The notes beneath the pieces were generated by a model. It made no database searches. It was given only the letters and a program-made list of their open reading frames with translations, and was not told the DNA's origin. Positions 9,189 through 17,342 of a stretch of DNA of 64,000 nucleotides are shown here, piece by piece (the stretch's first letter is position 1; the number at the start of each line of letters is the position of its first letter). This DNA comes from Acidobacteriota bacterium. GTDB lineage: Bacteria; Acidobacteriota; Terriglobia; Acidiferrales; UBA7541. The stretch lies in assembly GCA_013289955.1 (NCBI GenBank), contig JABCYZ010000009.1, positions 1 through 64,000 on the forward strand. Direction: 5' to 3'. The position numbers were made by a program, and so were the translations under genes.

Positions 9189-9752
9189 TCATGCGTTCAG
9201 GGCTACTGTTCGCCTTGAACTTGGCGCCGTATCTCTCTTCATGTCCCCTCTCAGAATCTGACGAAGCCGGCCCCGCGCACGCGATAAGCTCGACATTACG
9301 GTGCCTGCGGGCATGCCGGTAATATCTGCGATCTCTTTGTAGGACATTCCCTCGAGTTCGCGGAGAATGAGTACTTCTCGATAATTCTCCGGGAGCTTCT
9401 CCAGCGCTTTTCGCACCTGAGTGTTGCTGTCGTTTTGCAGCACGGCTTCTTCTGGATTGAGAGCGGAAGAATCAGGAGGGAGAAGGTTCTCGTCGAATTC
9501 CGTGGCCTCTTGCAGTGGCCGGTTAGCATGCAACCAGCTGTAGCAGGTATTCCTGACAATTTTCAGGAGCCATGCACGCGCGTCGCCGCCGCGGAAACCG
9601 GGAAAGAATCGGAAAGCGCGCAAGTACGCCTCCTGGGCTACGTCCTGGGCGTCCTCGTCATTGCGCATCAACCAGCGCGCGAGGTTGTAAGCGGCGTCAA
9701 GATGCGGCAAGACCGCCTGTTCGAAACTCGGAAGCTGATTGGGCTCGAGGAT
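9189..9752 (-). CDS. ECF sigma factor, probable non-canonical ATC start
   Basis: Sigma region 2 (AAYNLARWLMRNDEDAQDVA, AWLLKIVRNTCYSWL) and region 4 (LPENYREVLILRELEGMSYK, MPAGTVMSSLSRARGRLRQ) are complete. A TTG at 9710 is the only standard start in the frame and gives 173 residues beginning PHLDAAYN. The frame upstream still reads LEPNQLPSFEQAVLPHLD, matching the paralog at 14827 (RLRFEQLVLPHID), so translation should begin earlier. No ATG, GTG or TTG exists between the preceding in-frame stop and this block. An ATC at 9752-9750 has GAGAGG five bases before it. I give coordinates from this ATC (187 residues); TTG 9710 is the conventional alternative. There is no anti-sigma partner nearby. 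Confidence 0.7.
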   Translation of the reverse strand: MLEPNQLPSFEQAVLPHLDAAYNLARWLMRNDEDAQDVAQEAYLRAFRFFPGFRGGDARAWLLKIVRNTCYSWLHANRPLQEATEFDENLLPPDSSALNPEEAVLQNDSNTQVRKALEKLPENYREVLILRELEGMSYKEIADITGMPAGTVMSSLSRARGRLRQILRGDMKRDTAPSSRRTVALNA

Positions 9753-9891
9753 GGAAACCTCTCTCTGACGGGTCCGCGCTCTCGTACGGCCTCACTATGC
9801 TTTGCCGCTGAAATAGTTCAATGGACGGGCAGTTCTCTCCCTCTGGAGTGAGGGTCCCTTGGTAACCGTCACTCTTTAAAAGGCTTGCAGG

Positions 9892-11889
9892 ATGATGTCC
9901 CCCGGTTCACGTGAAGTCTTGCCAGGTGATACACTCGGTTTCGCTGGGCATCACCTCTTTGTGCAAGAAGACCTTTACCTTCGCATGCGGCTCCGCTTTG
10001 GGGTTTTCGAGCTGGATCTTCGCGCCGGCGAATTGCGCAAGCATGGCCTCCGAGTTCGCCTTCAGGAACAGCCCTTCCAGGTCCTCGCGATGCTCGTTCG
10101 GCACCCCGGCGAGGTCGTAACCCGCGAGGAACTTCAGAAAAAACTCTGGCCCGCCGACACTTTTGTGGATTTCGACCACGGGCTCAACAAAGCGGTCAGT
10201 AAAATCCGTGAGGCCCTCGGGGACTCCGCCGAGAGTCCCCGCTTTGTGGAAACCGTTGCTCGGCGCGGCTACCGGTTCCTCGCGGATGTCAAGGTTGCCG
10301 AGGAAGTCCCTGTCCGGAGCCCGGAACTCGCCGCTCTGCCACATCCCGTGGCGGAAGCTGGTGATCGCCCGGATCTCCTGGGTAAACCCGGAATTCCCAA
10401 ACGTCGCCCGCCATCACTTGTGTGGAAGATATCAGCTCTCGCGCTGCTTCTGTTGGTGGCCCCCCTTGCCGTCTGGAAGATCCATTCCTGGATCCGCCCG
10501 TCCTCAGCGATTCGTTCTTTGGCCGTCCTTCCGCTCGAAAGCCTCTCGAGCGACTCGTCTCAGGATTATTTCGCCGATGGCATGACCGACGAGTTGATTT
10601 CGGACCTCGGCCAGATCAGCGCATTGCGGGTGATCTCCCGTACCTCTGTGATGACCTACAAACACGCGCGCAAGCCCCTGCCGCAGATTGCTCGCGAGCT
10701 GAATGTGGACGCCGTGATTGAAGGAACCGTGCTTCGTTCAGGCGATCGGGTGCGCATCACAGCCCAGTTGATCGAAGCCTCGACTGACAAGCACTTGTGG
10801 TCACAGAGCTACGAGGGTGAAGTGCGGGATACTTTGGCGCTCCAGAACCAGGTGGCTAGAGCGATTGCGGATCAGATTCGGATCAACTTAAATCCGCAGG
10901 AACAGGCTGCGCTGAAAACGGTAAGGGTTGTTAATCCGGAAGCTTACGAGTCCTTTCTCAAAGGGCGCTACTTTTGGAACAAGCGCACGGCGGATAGTTT
11001 GAAAGTTGCCCTAGCCTATTTCCATCAGGCAATCGACGAGGATTCGAACTACGCCCAGGCCTATTCTGGCCTGGCCGACACGTATGCTCTGTTGGGAGAC
11101 TGGCAGTATGCGGTGATGACTCCCAGGGAGGCACTCCCGAAAGCGAAGGCCGTGGCGATCAAGGCTCTGGAACTGGATAGCACGCTCGGCGAAGCCCACA
11201 ACTCCCTTGCATTCTGCTTGGATGGCTTCGATTGGGATTTTGATTCCGCCGGGAAGGAATTCCGTCAAGCTATTGAACTGAATCCAGGCTACGCCACCGC
11301 TCACCATTGGTACGCCTGGCATTTAAGTCTGCTGGGCCGGTATGACGAAGCTATCCCGGAGATGAGAAGAGCAGAGAGCTTGGATCCGCTGTCCCTCATC
11401 ATCAACGCCGATCTGGCGGAGCTTCTTGTGCTCGCGCATTCTTATGACGAATCGATAGAACAAAGCCGCAAGACAATCGAAATGGATCCTAATTTTCCCC
11501 TAGCGCATGTTCAACTTGCACAGGCATACCTCGCAAAACACATGAACGAGGATGCCGTCGCGGAACTGCAAAAAGCGGTCCAGCTTTCCGCTGGCAGCCC
11601 CACGAGCATAGCCAATCTTGCTCGCGCCTACGTCGCCGTCGGCAAGAGGAGCGATGCGCAAAAACTGCTGAGCGAGCTGAAGCAGCGCTCAAGCCCAAGC
11701 TCTTCGTATGCCGCGGAGATTTCTGTGATCTACGCTGCTCTCGGGGATACGGATCAGGCAATGAGTTGGCTCGAGAAAGGATACGAAGAGCGGTTTAATC
11801 CCGGCGTTCTGCTGCGGCCTGGCTTCGATCCTCTACGCTCGGACCCACGCTTTGAAGACCTTGTGCGCCGTATCGGCCTGCCTCATTGA
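9892..11889 (+). CDS. Membrane-anchored winged-helix regulator with TolB-like and TPR domains (CadC-like)
   Basis: The protein has 665 residues. Residues 34-133 form a Trans_reg_C winged helix (RLRFGVFELDLRAGELRKHG, REELQKKLWPADTFVDFDHG, RFVETVARRGYRFLA). A single membrane segment follows near 178-196 (ISALALLLLVAPLAVW), so the TolB-N/FlgO-like domain (AVLPLESLSSDSSQDYFADG, VIEGTVLRSGDRVRITAQLI) and about eight TPR repeats should lie outside the cytoplasm. This is the CadC topology: signal outside, DNA binding inside. It is a paralog of the regulator at 5457. ATG 9892 or 9895 is a likely start; ATG 9985, right before the winged helix, is possible. It diverges from an ECF sigma gene. Confidence 0.87.
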   Translation: MMSPGSREVLPGDTLGFAGHHLFVQEDLYLRMRLRFGVFELDLRAGELRKHGLRVRLQEQPFQVLAMLVRHPGEVVTREELQKKLWPADTFVDFDHGLNKAVSKIREALGDSAESPRFVETVARRGYRFLADVKVAEEVPVRSPELAALPHPVAEAGDRPDLLGKPGIPKRRPPSLVWKISALALLLLVAPLAVWKIHSWIRPSSAIRSLAVLPLESLSSDSSQDYFADGMTDELISDLGQISALRVISRTSVMTYKHARKPLPQIARELNVDAVIEGTVLRSGDRVRITAQLIEASTDKHLWSQSYEGEVRDTLALQNQVARAIADQIRINLNPQEQAALKTVRVVNPEAYESFLKGRYFWNKRTADSLKVALAYFHQAIDEDSNYAQAYSGLADTYALLGDWQYAVMTPREALPKAKAVAIKALELDSTLGEAHNSLAFCLDGFDWDFDSAGKEFRQAIELNPGYATAHHWYAWHLSLLGRYDEAIPEMRRAESLDPLSLIINADLAELLVLAHSYDESIEQSRKTIEMDPNFPLAHVQLAQAYLAKHMNEDAVAELQKAVQLSAGSPTSIANLARAYVAVGKRSDAQKLLSELKQRSSPSSSYAAEISVIYAALGDTDQAMSWLEKGYEERFNPGVLLRPGFDPLRSDPRFEDLVRRIGLPH

Positions 11890-11983
11890 ACAGATAATTT
11901 GATGACAAGAGCGGGCGCACTCGGAAATCGCCGGATCGACAACGGATGCCGGGTAGCTGCCAAGCGTCGACAGCCCCGGGAAA

Positions 11984-12988
11984 CTAGAGGCTCGGCGCGT
12001 AGTAGCCTGTTTTTGCGTAGACGCTCAGAGGCGGAAGCCCTTTGGGGGCGCGCAGCTTGATCTTGATCCTGCGCCACCTCGCGTCATGCGATTTGTTGCT
12101 CGGGCGGTATCCGAGGAGGTATTGGTTGCGCAACTCCGCGCCGATTTTTGTGGCGATGTCCGGCAGCTGATTCAGATTCTCCACGTCAAAAGCACGGCCA
12201 CCGGTCAATTCTGTCACCTCCGTGAGCAGCGAGGGCCCATTGAGTTCTTCCGGCGTTCCGCTGCGGAACTCCAATGGATCAAACATTCCAACGGCATACA
12301 GCTGGGTATCTGACTCTCGCGCCAGACGCTTGATGTCGTTCTCCCTGTACCGACTATGGTTGTCTCCGCCATCGGATATGATCAGCAAAGCCCGTTTGGC
12401 GTTTCGAGCGGTCCTCATCTCGCTGAGACCCAGATATATCGCATCGAGAAGTGCGGTGCTGCCTTTCGTTGATGCTGAGACGATTCGGCTCTGGAGATCT
12501 TCGACACTATCGTCGAAGGTGCTCATAAGCTCGGCGTGGTCGCTGAAACCGACCAGAAAGAACTCGTCTTGCGGATTCGCAGTCTTCAGAAACTGCAAGG
12601 CGGCTGCCTTGGACTTACCGACTTTGTTGCCCATGCTGCCGCTGAGGTCGAAGATGATTCCGATCGATATGGGGACGTCTTCGGAAGAGAAATACTGGAT
12701 CTCTTGCTCGACGTTGTTTTCGAAGACGCGAAAGTTTTCTGGCAGAAGGCCTGTAACAGAGCGGTCATGCGGATCGGAGACGGTCACGTTGACAAGCGCC
12801 AGGTCCACGTCAATATGGACGGATTGGCCTTGCTTAATGACCTGACCCGGGGTGTCATGCTCCACGTCGTCAGCGACGAGGGATTGGGTGAACGCGGGCG
12901 CGGGGAGATTCCAGATGACCAAAACAAAGAGGAAAAGAGAAAGGAACGGAACGAGGGAGACGCGAGCCGCAATCAGACCGCTTTTCAC
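11984..12988 (-). CDS. Secreted VWFA-related (acidobacterial type) protein
   Basis: The protein has 334 residues from the GTG at 12988, where GGAGA sits just upstream. A hydrophobic signal (VSLVPFLSLFLFVLVIWNL) is followed by a beta-rich segment (VDVDLALVNVTVSDPHDRSV-like) that precedes a von Willebrand A domain. The MIDAS motif is intact: DLSGSMGNK, a threonine-bearing strand (STALLDAIYLGLSEM) and ISDGGDNHSRY. The C-terminus (QYLLGYRPSNKSHDARWRRI) matches the VWFA-related domain family described from Acidobacteriota (TIGR03436). The role is likely metal-dependent adhesion or complex assembly at the cell surface, which is inference. An ATG at 13114 opens the frame 42 codons earlier, but that extension is basic and lies before the signal peptide. 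Confidence 0.85.
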   Translation of the reverse strand: MKSGLIAARVSLVPFLSLFLFVLVIWNLPAPAFTQSLVADDVEHDTPGQVIKQGQSVHIDVDLALVNVTVSDPHDRSVTGLLPENFRVFENNVEQEIQYFSSEDVPISIGIIFDLSGSMGNKVGKSKAAALQFLKTANPQDEFFLVGFSDHAELMSTFDDSVEDLQSRIVSASTKGSTALLDAIYLGLSEMRTARNAKRALLIISDGGDNHSRYRENDIKRLARESDTQLYAVGMFDPLEFRSGTPEELNGPSLLTEVTELTGGRAFDVENLNQLPDIATKIGAELRNQYLLGYRPSNKSHDARWRRIKIKLRAPKGLPPLSVYAKTGYYAPSL

Positions 12989-13288
12989 AAGTTCTCCATG
13001 GTCCCGTTTGTCATAAGGCTGAATCTGAAAGACCAATGCCGGTTCCCGGATCGTTTTGCGCCGGGATCCTGATGCAGCTTGTAATCTGCGAATTCTTCTT
13101 TCCTCAAATCGCAATCGTTGACGCCCGAGGCATGGAGCATTTCGGTCATTGAACCTCTCCTTCGGACGACTCTTGCTTGGTTCTTATTCGCTGTCGTGCG
13201 CTTCGTCTATGCAAACCACGATTCCCAAAGCTTTATTCCGACTATCGTCACGACAGGGGCAAGCCTCTGTTCCGATGCCACCTCGATT

Positions 13289-13753
13289 TCATTTCCGAAA
13301 CAAATGCGGCACGTACCAACGACCGTAGGTTGCGAACCCCAGCAAGAGCACGAGCCACCAGAGCACAAGCACAGTTCGCATCCAGGCCTTGTATCTGGTG
13401 ATTCGGAATTTCTCCGGCAAAACATTCGTGCCCGCAGCTAGCAGGATGTACAGTCCCGCGAGTTCGGTTATGGTTCCGAGCGCGGCATGCGTGGTTGCCA
13501 ATAGGTAGTAGGCCTTGCCAAGTTTCAGCGGTATCTTGGGGCTCACGTGAATGCGGAAGGAAGGAATCATCATGAGCACGATCAAGGCGAGGTTGAGGAG
13601 CACGATCGCTGACTGGCACCAGGCATGGGCCCGAAAATGACGAAGCCTGGCCAGCACGGCGCCGATGAGCAACCCTACTCCCATCGCAATCTCAAGGACG
13701 AGAGTCATATCGGCGCTGGCAGAAGCCGCCGTTCCTAGGAATCCTCCGTTCAA
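13289..13753 (-). CDS. Four-helix membrane protein, DUF420/YozB-like
   Basis: The protein has 154 residues with four hydrophobic segments (LEIAMGVGLLIGAVLARL, SAIVLLNLALIVLMMI, AALGTITELAGLYILLA, VLVLWWLVLLLGFATYG). The spacing, the HxxxxTITELAGLYIL helix and the C-terminal WW motif resemble DUF420 membrane proteins, some of which are linked to cytochrome oxidase assembly. The family call is tentative. The frame begins with TTG at 13753; ATG 13708 (MTLVLEIAMG) is an alternative that starts at the first helix. Nothing in the neighbourhood fixes its role. Confidence 0.6.
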   Translation of the reverse strand: MNGGFLGTAASASADMTLVLEIAMGVGLLIGAVLARLRHFRAHAWCQSAIVLLNLALIVLMMIPSFRIHVSPKIPLKLGKAYYLLATTHAALGTITELAGLYILLAAGTNVLPEKFRITRYKAWMRTVLVLWWLVLLLGFATYGRWYVPHLFRK

Positions 13754-13886
13754 GGCATCGTCTCTCGGCTCGCGGCCGCTCCCGCCCGCTGATCTACCCA
13801 GGGGACTCCCGCGGACCGGTTGTCATCGTGGCGGCAACAAGGGCTGGGAATTCGGTCCGCGGGTCCTGCTTTGGAGGGATGTCTCA

Positions 13887-14351
13887 TCAACCGCCGTAGG
13901 AATCTCCCGCCGAGGCCGGGTCGGCGCCGATCGCCGGACACCCGCTGAATTCCTTCCAGGACTCCCTACCCTTCAGAAGCCCGTCTGCATTCTTGAGCTT
14001 CAGCAGGAACACTCGCTGGATCTGGCCGCTGCTCGCGTTTTGCCCCGGTCCTTGAACGCAAACGTAAATTGCAGACGCTTTTTGCTGGAGGATCCTGATG
14101 TTAATCTGCGCTCCTCCAGGGGTCGCTTCGATGAGTGCTTCCTTCTCATCCACGCGCCGCGCGGCGTAGCCATAATCACTGAACGTCTTCTTTTTCTTCT
14201 CCAGTTTGGGCCGGATCGAAGACGGAAGCGTTGTAACATCCAGCTTCTCGACCACAAACTCGGCGAGCTTTTCGCTGGGAATAGCGGCATTATTCCTTGC
14301 CAGGGCCACGGGCACACACGCCAGGGCCAACAGTCCATAAAACAGTTTCAT
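13887..14351 (-). CDS. Small secreted protein of unknown function
   Basis: The protein has 154 residues from ATG 14351, which has AGGAG about eight bases upstream. An alternative GTG lies one codon earlier. A signal peptide (MKLFYGLLALACVPVALA) precedes a Lys-rich domain (SSIRPKLEKKKKTFSDYGYA) with two later Cys residues (YVCVQGPGQ and FSGCPAIG) that could form a disulfide in the periplasm. I do not recognise the family. It shares strand with the membrane protein below, separated by about 130 bases. Confidence 0.6.
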   Translation of the reverse strand: MKLFYGLLALACVPVALARNNAAIPSEKLAEFVVEKLDVTTLPSSIRPKLEKKKKTFSDYGYAARRVDEKEALIEATPGGAQINIRILQQKASAIYVCVQGPGQNASSGQIQRVFLLKLKNADGLLKGRESWKEFSGCPAIGADPASAGDSYGG

Positions 14352-14433
14352 CACTTTTCTCCTCTGTCTTTGATTTAGGTCTGCCTACTTTATTGAGGCA
14401 GTGAACAAACTTTTTTGCTTGGGTCGATTCCGA

Positions 14434-14574
14434 TCACCGCACCAAAAGCTTGCCGGTCATACTCGGAATCGAACGGAAGTACGGATAGGTGCCCGGCTAG
14501 CTGAAGTTGAAGGAAAGCTTTTCGTCGGTATCAAGCACTCTTGACTCGAAGCGGCCGTCTTTGCTGACCGCGGT
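14434..14574 (-). pseudogene. Decayed plastocyanin-like (cupredoxin) gene fragment
   Basis: The minus strand reads ITAVSKDGRFESRVLDTD, then EKLSFNFS, a TAG stop, PGTYPYFRSIPSMTGKLLVR and TGA. The C-terminal half of small blue-copper proteins reads roughly VTS.DG.F.S..L.....FS.TF..PGTYPYFCS.HP.MTGK..V. The match is close, but the frame has an internal stop. The copper-binding Cys has become Arg and the following His is lost, with about one codon missing. Upstream of 14574 the frame ends at a stop and no N-terminal half is recognisable. The copper site would be destroyed, so I call it a dead remnant. It lies in the 470-base gap before an ECF sigma gene. Confidence 0.6.
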
Positions 14575-14826
14575 TATTTATTGTCTTTACCCTTGCCCCC
14601 GATCTTCAGGTGCTATTCGAACCAGCGACGCGGGATGGAGGCGGTTGCCCGCGTCGCCATTGCATCTGCTTGCGTTTATTTAGACCGTGACAGGGCCTGT
14701 ATTATTCCGAATTCTTCCGCGTCCATTTTTCTCTTTGCTTGCTCGCTGGAGGAGACCGAATGTCGAGAATAAAAACGTCCTTCCTCCGGTTCTTAGGTAG
14801 GAAGCCTCACCGATCGAGGGAAGTCT
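14575..14826. other. Non-coding region upstream of the ECF/anti-sigma operon
   Basis: No gene is recognisable. It should hold the promoter of the sigma/anti-sigma pair. GAGGGAAG at about 14816-14823 is the ribosome binding site for the TTG start at 14827. Confidence 0.4.
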
Positions 14827-15366
14827 TTGAACGATTTGGATGCCGAAAACCGCCTGCGCTTCGAACAGCTCGTGCTGCCGCATATCGACGCTGCTTTCAA
14901 CCTGGCGCGATGGCTGTTGCGCAGCCGCGAGGATGCCGAAGATGCCTCTCAGGAAGCCTTCCTTCGCGCGTGCCGTTTCTTCCACGGCTTTCACGGTGGA
15001 GATGCCCGCGCCTGGCTGCTGCAGATCGTGCGCAATACGTGTTACTCCTGGCTGGAAAAAAATCGCCCGAGGGAACTGGTTGTCGAATTCGACGAAGAAC
15101 TGCACCTGCAGCCCGTTGCCACTCCCGAGTCCATCGCGATCGCCGATGAAGGTCGGGAGCACCTCAATCGCGCGCTGGAATCCGTGCCGCCGCGTTTTCG
15201 CGAAGTCCTTGTCCTTCGAGAGCTCGAAGGCTGTTCCTACAAGGAGATCGCAGCGATTACATCCATTCCCATCGGTACCGTGATGTCCTCGCTCTCCCGC
15301 GCCCGCCGCCAGTTGCATTCCGCGCTGGCAAACTCCTCTCAGAAAGAGGCCGTCCGTGAGGTGTGA
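14827..15366 (+). CDS. ECF sigma factor paired with a zinc anti-sigma factor
   Basis: The protein has 179 residues. Region 2 (DAAFNLARWLLRSREDAEDA, SQEAFLRACRFFHGFHGG, AWLLQIVRNTCYSWL) and region 4 (PRFREVLVLRELEGCSYKEI, TSIPIGTVMSSLSRARRQLH) are intact. It begins with TTG at 14827, with GAGGGAAG four bases upstream. It is a close paralog of the sigma factor at 9189, sharing long identical stretches such as GDARAWLL.IVRNTCYSWL. The last 11 bases overlap the anti-sigma gene, the usual sign of translational coupling. Confidence 0.88.
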   Translation: MNDLDAENRLRFEQLVLPHIDAAFNLARWLLRSREDAEDASQEAFLRACRFFHGFHGGDARAWLLQIVRNTCYSWLEKNRPRELVVEFDEELHLQPVATPESIAIADEGREHLNRALESVPPRFREVLVLRELEGCSYKEIAAITSIPIGTVMSSLSRARRQLHSALANSSQKEAVREV

Positions 15367-16105
15367 CTTTGCCGACTCCATCCTTCATGGCTATTTCGAC
15401 GGTGAGCTGAGTGATGCTGGCGCTGCCGAATTCGAACGCCACCTCCAACATTGCGTCCAATGCGCTGTTGAGCTCGTGGACCTGGACTTGCTAAGTGGGC
15501 GATTGCAGGTCGCACAAATCTATGAGGTCGCGCCGGCCCCCTTCAGGAAAAAGATTCGCGCCAATCTTCGTCCGGCCGCCCCCACGCCGGCCCCGGCCTC
15601 GCCCTTATCACGGCGGTGGCTAGCTGCCGCCGCTCTCCTCCTTGTCGCATTTGTCGTATGGCGGGTCATCCCTCGGTTCCACGGAGAGGAGGACTATCAA
15701 GTCCGATTCGCAAGCGGGATTGTCGATGCTCACCTGCGCTCCCTGCTGCCGGGCCAAATAACAAACGTCAGTTCCAATAATCCGCAGACCGTAAGAGCTT
15801 GGTTCGAGGGCAAGGTCAAATTTGCTTTTCCGGTCGGCGATTTCGCGGACTACGGCTTCTCGCTGCGGGGCGGTCGAGTGGATGTCGTTCAAGGTCGCAC
15901 TGTTGCCGCTCTCGTTTACGCCAACCGAGAACATCTCTTGAATGTCTTTGTCTGGCCTACAGGTGAACAAGACGCCTCCCCTCGTGAGGGCTCGCGGCAA
16001 GGCTATCAATGGATTGATTGGCGAAAAGGAAATACAGAATTCTGCGCTGTCTCCGATGCCCGAGCCTCCGACCTTCAACAGCTCCAGCGGCTTTTCATGA
16101 AGTAG
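15356..16105 (+). CDS. Membrane anti-sigma factor with zinc-binding (ZAS) domain
   Basis: The protein has 249 residues. The N-terminal domain holds the HxxxCxxC zinc motif (H29, C33, C36 in RHLQHCVQC) that defines ZAS anti-sigma factors. One membrane segment lies at about 87-103 (WLAAAALLLVAFVVWRVI). The extracytoplasmic part reads VRAWFEGKVKFAFPVGDFAD and is typical of the outer domain in these proteins; it would sense an envelope signal. The GTG start lies inside the end of the sigma gene. It probably sequesters that sigma factor at the membrane. The redox or ligand signal is not known. Confidence 0.85.
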   Translation: MRCDFADSILHGYFDGELSDAGAAEFERHLQHCVQCAVELVDLDLLSGRLQVAQIYEVAPAPFRKKIRANLRPAAPTPAPASPLSRRWLAAAALLLVAFVVWRVIPRFHGEEDYQVRFASGIVDAHLRSLLPGQITNVSSNNPQTVRAWFEGKVKFAFPVGDFADYGFSLRGGRVDVVQGRTVAALVYANREHLLNVFVWPTGEQDASPREGSRQGYQWIDWRKGNTEFCAVSDARASDLQQLQRLFMK

Positions 16106-16265
16106 TCATACAAAGGAACATGCCAAGCAGTGCCCGCTGGACGGGCTCAGGCCCGACTACATACCGAGGAAGAACAACAAGGGCTCGCGCCAAAAAAACG
16201 GGGGAATAAAAGAAATGACAGGTCGTGGCTTTGCTCCATCAGACAGGTGAAGGTGCAACTTGACA

Positions 16266-17324
16266 TCAACCGAATAAAGCCGGTTGAGCCGGGTCCTCCG
16301 TATCGAGGAAATTGCTCACACCCACACCGACGAGACGAAATCGCTGTTGCGGACCGAGGGCAACGCGTTCTCTCAGCGAGAGCGCGATTGCCGTCAGCTC
16401 TTCGCATGACGAAGGAGGGGAGGAAGGAGTATGGCTGCGCGTGAGGATCTTGAATTCCGCGGTCTTCAATTTCAGCACTACGGTTCTCGCAATCCGCCTT
16501 TCGTTGCGCAATGCTGCCCAGGTCAGCTCGGCAAGCCGGCGGATCATGGGCTCCGTCTCGGCCAGCGGCACGTCGTATTCGAAGGTATCTTCCGCTGAGA
16601 TGGATTGTGTCGGCCGATCGGGCACGACTTTGCTCTCGTCGACACCGCGCGCCAGTTCATAGAGACGGATTCCGTAGCGTCCGAAGCGGCTTTCGAGTAC
16701 GGGCAGGCTGAGGCGCCGCAAATCCGCGATTGTGTGCACGTCGAAGCCCTTGAGCTTTTCTTCCGTGACTTTTCCGACTCCAGGCAAACGGCCCACCGGC
16801 AAGGGCAGGAGAAACGCGTCGACCTCCTCGGGCTGGATGACAAAGAGTCCGTTTGGTTTTCTCCAGTCCGACGCAATCTTGGCGAGAAACTTGTTCGGCG
16901 CGACGCCCGCGGAAGCCGTCAGCTGAAGTTCCGTGCGAATCTGTTCGCGAATCGTGCGCGCCACCTGCGTTGCGGTCGGCAAACCCGTCTTGTTCTCGGT
17001 AACATCCAGATAGGCTTCATCAAGCGATAGCGGCTCGATGACGTCGGTGTGCCGGCGGAAGATATCACGCACTTGCCACGACACGACCCGATAACGCGGA
17101 AAATCCGGAGGGAGAAAGACGGCGTTCGGACAGAGGCGTTCGGCCCGAACGGCGGACATCGCTGAACGCACGCCGAATTTCCTTGCCTCATACGAGGCCG
17201 CGCACACCACTGAGCGATTCCCGCGCCACGCGACGATGACGGGCTTACTGCGCAGCTTTGGATCGTCTCGCTGCTCGACCGACGCATAAAATGCATCCAT
17301 GTCGATGTGCACGATTTTGCGCAT
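16266..17324 (-). CDS. dinB: DNA polymerase IV (Y-family, translesion)
   Basis: The protein has 352 residues, the normal length. Palm motifs are intact: the first metal-binding Asp in VHIDMDAFYASVE (D8) and the SLDEAYLD pair (D102, E103). F12-Y13 supplies the steric gate. The thumb helix-hairpin-helix motif LPGVGKVTEEKL and the little-finger segment (ISAEDTFEYDVPL) follow. It carries out error-prone bypass of damaged template in the cytoplasm. It ends in QPALFG; the terminal F may serve as a weak clamp-binding element, which I infer only. It lies alone, convergent with the anti-sigma gene. I see no SOS box that I can name in its short upstream gap. Confidence 0.93.
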   Translation of the reverse strand: MRKIVHIDMDAFYASVEQRDDPKLRSKPVIVAWRGNRSVVCAASYEARKFGVRSAMSAVRAERLCPNAVFLPPDFPRYRVVSWQVRDIFRRHTDVIEPLSLDEAYLDVTENKTGLPTATQVARTIREQIRTELQLTASAGVAPNKFLAKIASDWRKPNGLFVIQPEEVDAFLLPLPVGRLPGVGKVTEEKLKGFDVHTIADLRRLSLPVLESRFGRYGIRLYELARGVDESKVVPDRPTQSISAEDTFEYDVPLAETEPMIRRLAELTWAALRNERRIARTVVLKLKTAEFKILTRSHTPSSPPSSCEELTAIALSLRERVALGPQQRFRLVGVGVSNFLDTEDPAQPALFG

Positions 17325-17342
17325 GAGAGTAGGCTGATTTGC

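Noticed and set aside
9705..9730. Frameshift in the sigma gene at 9189-9752
   Set aside because: On recounting the bases the homologous N-terminus is in the same frame as the rest; the real oddity is the missing standard start codon.
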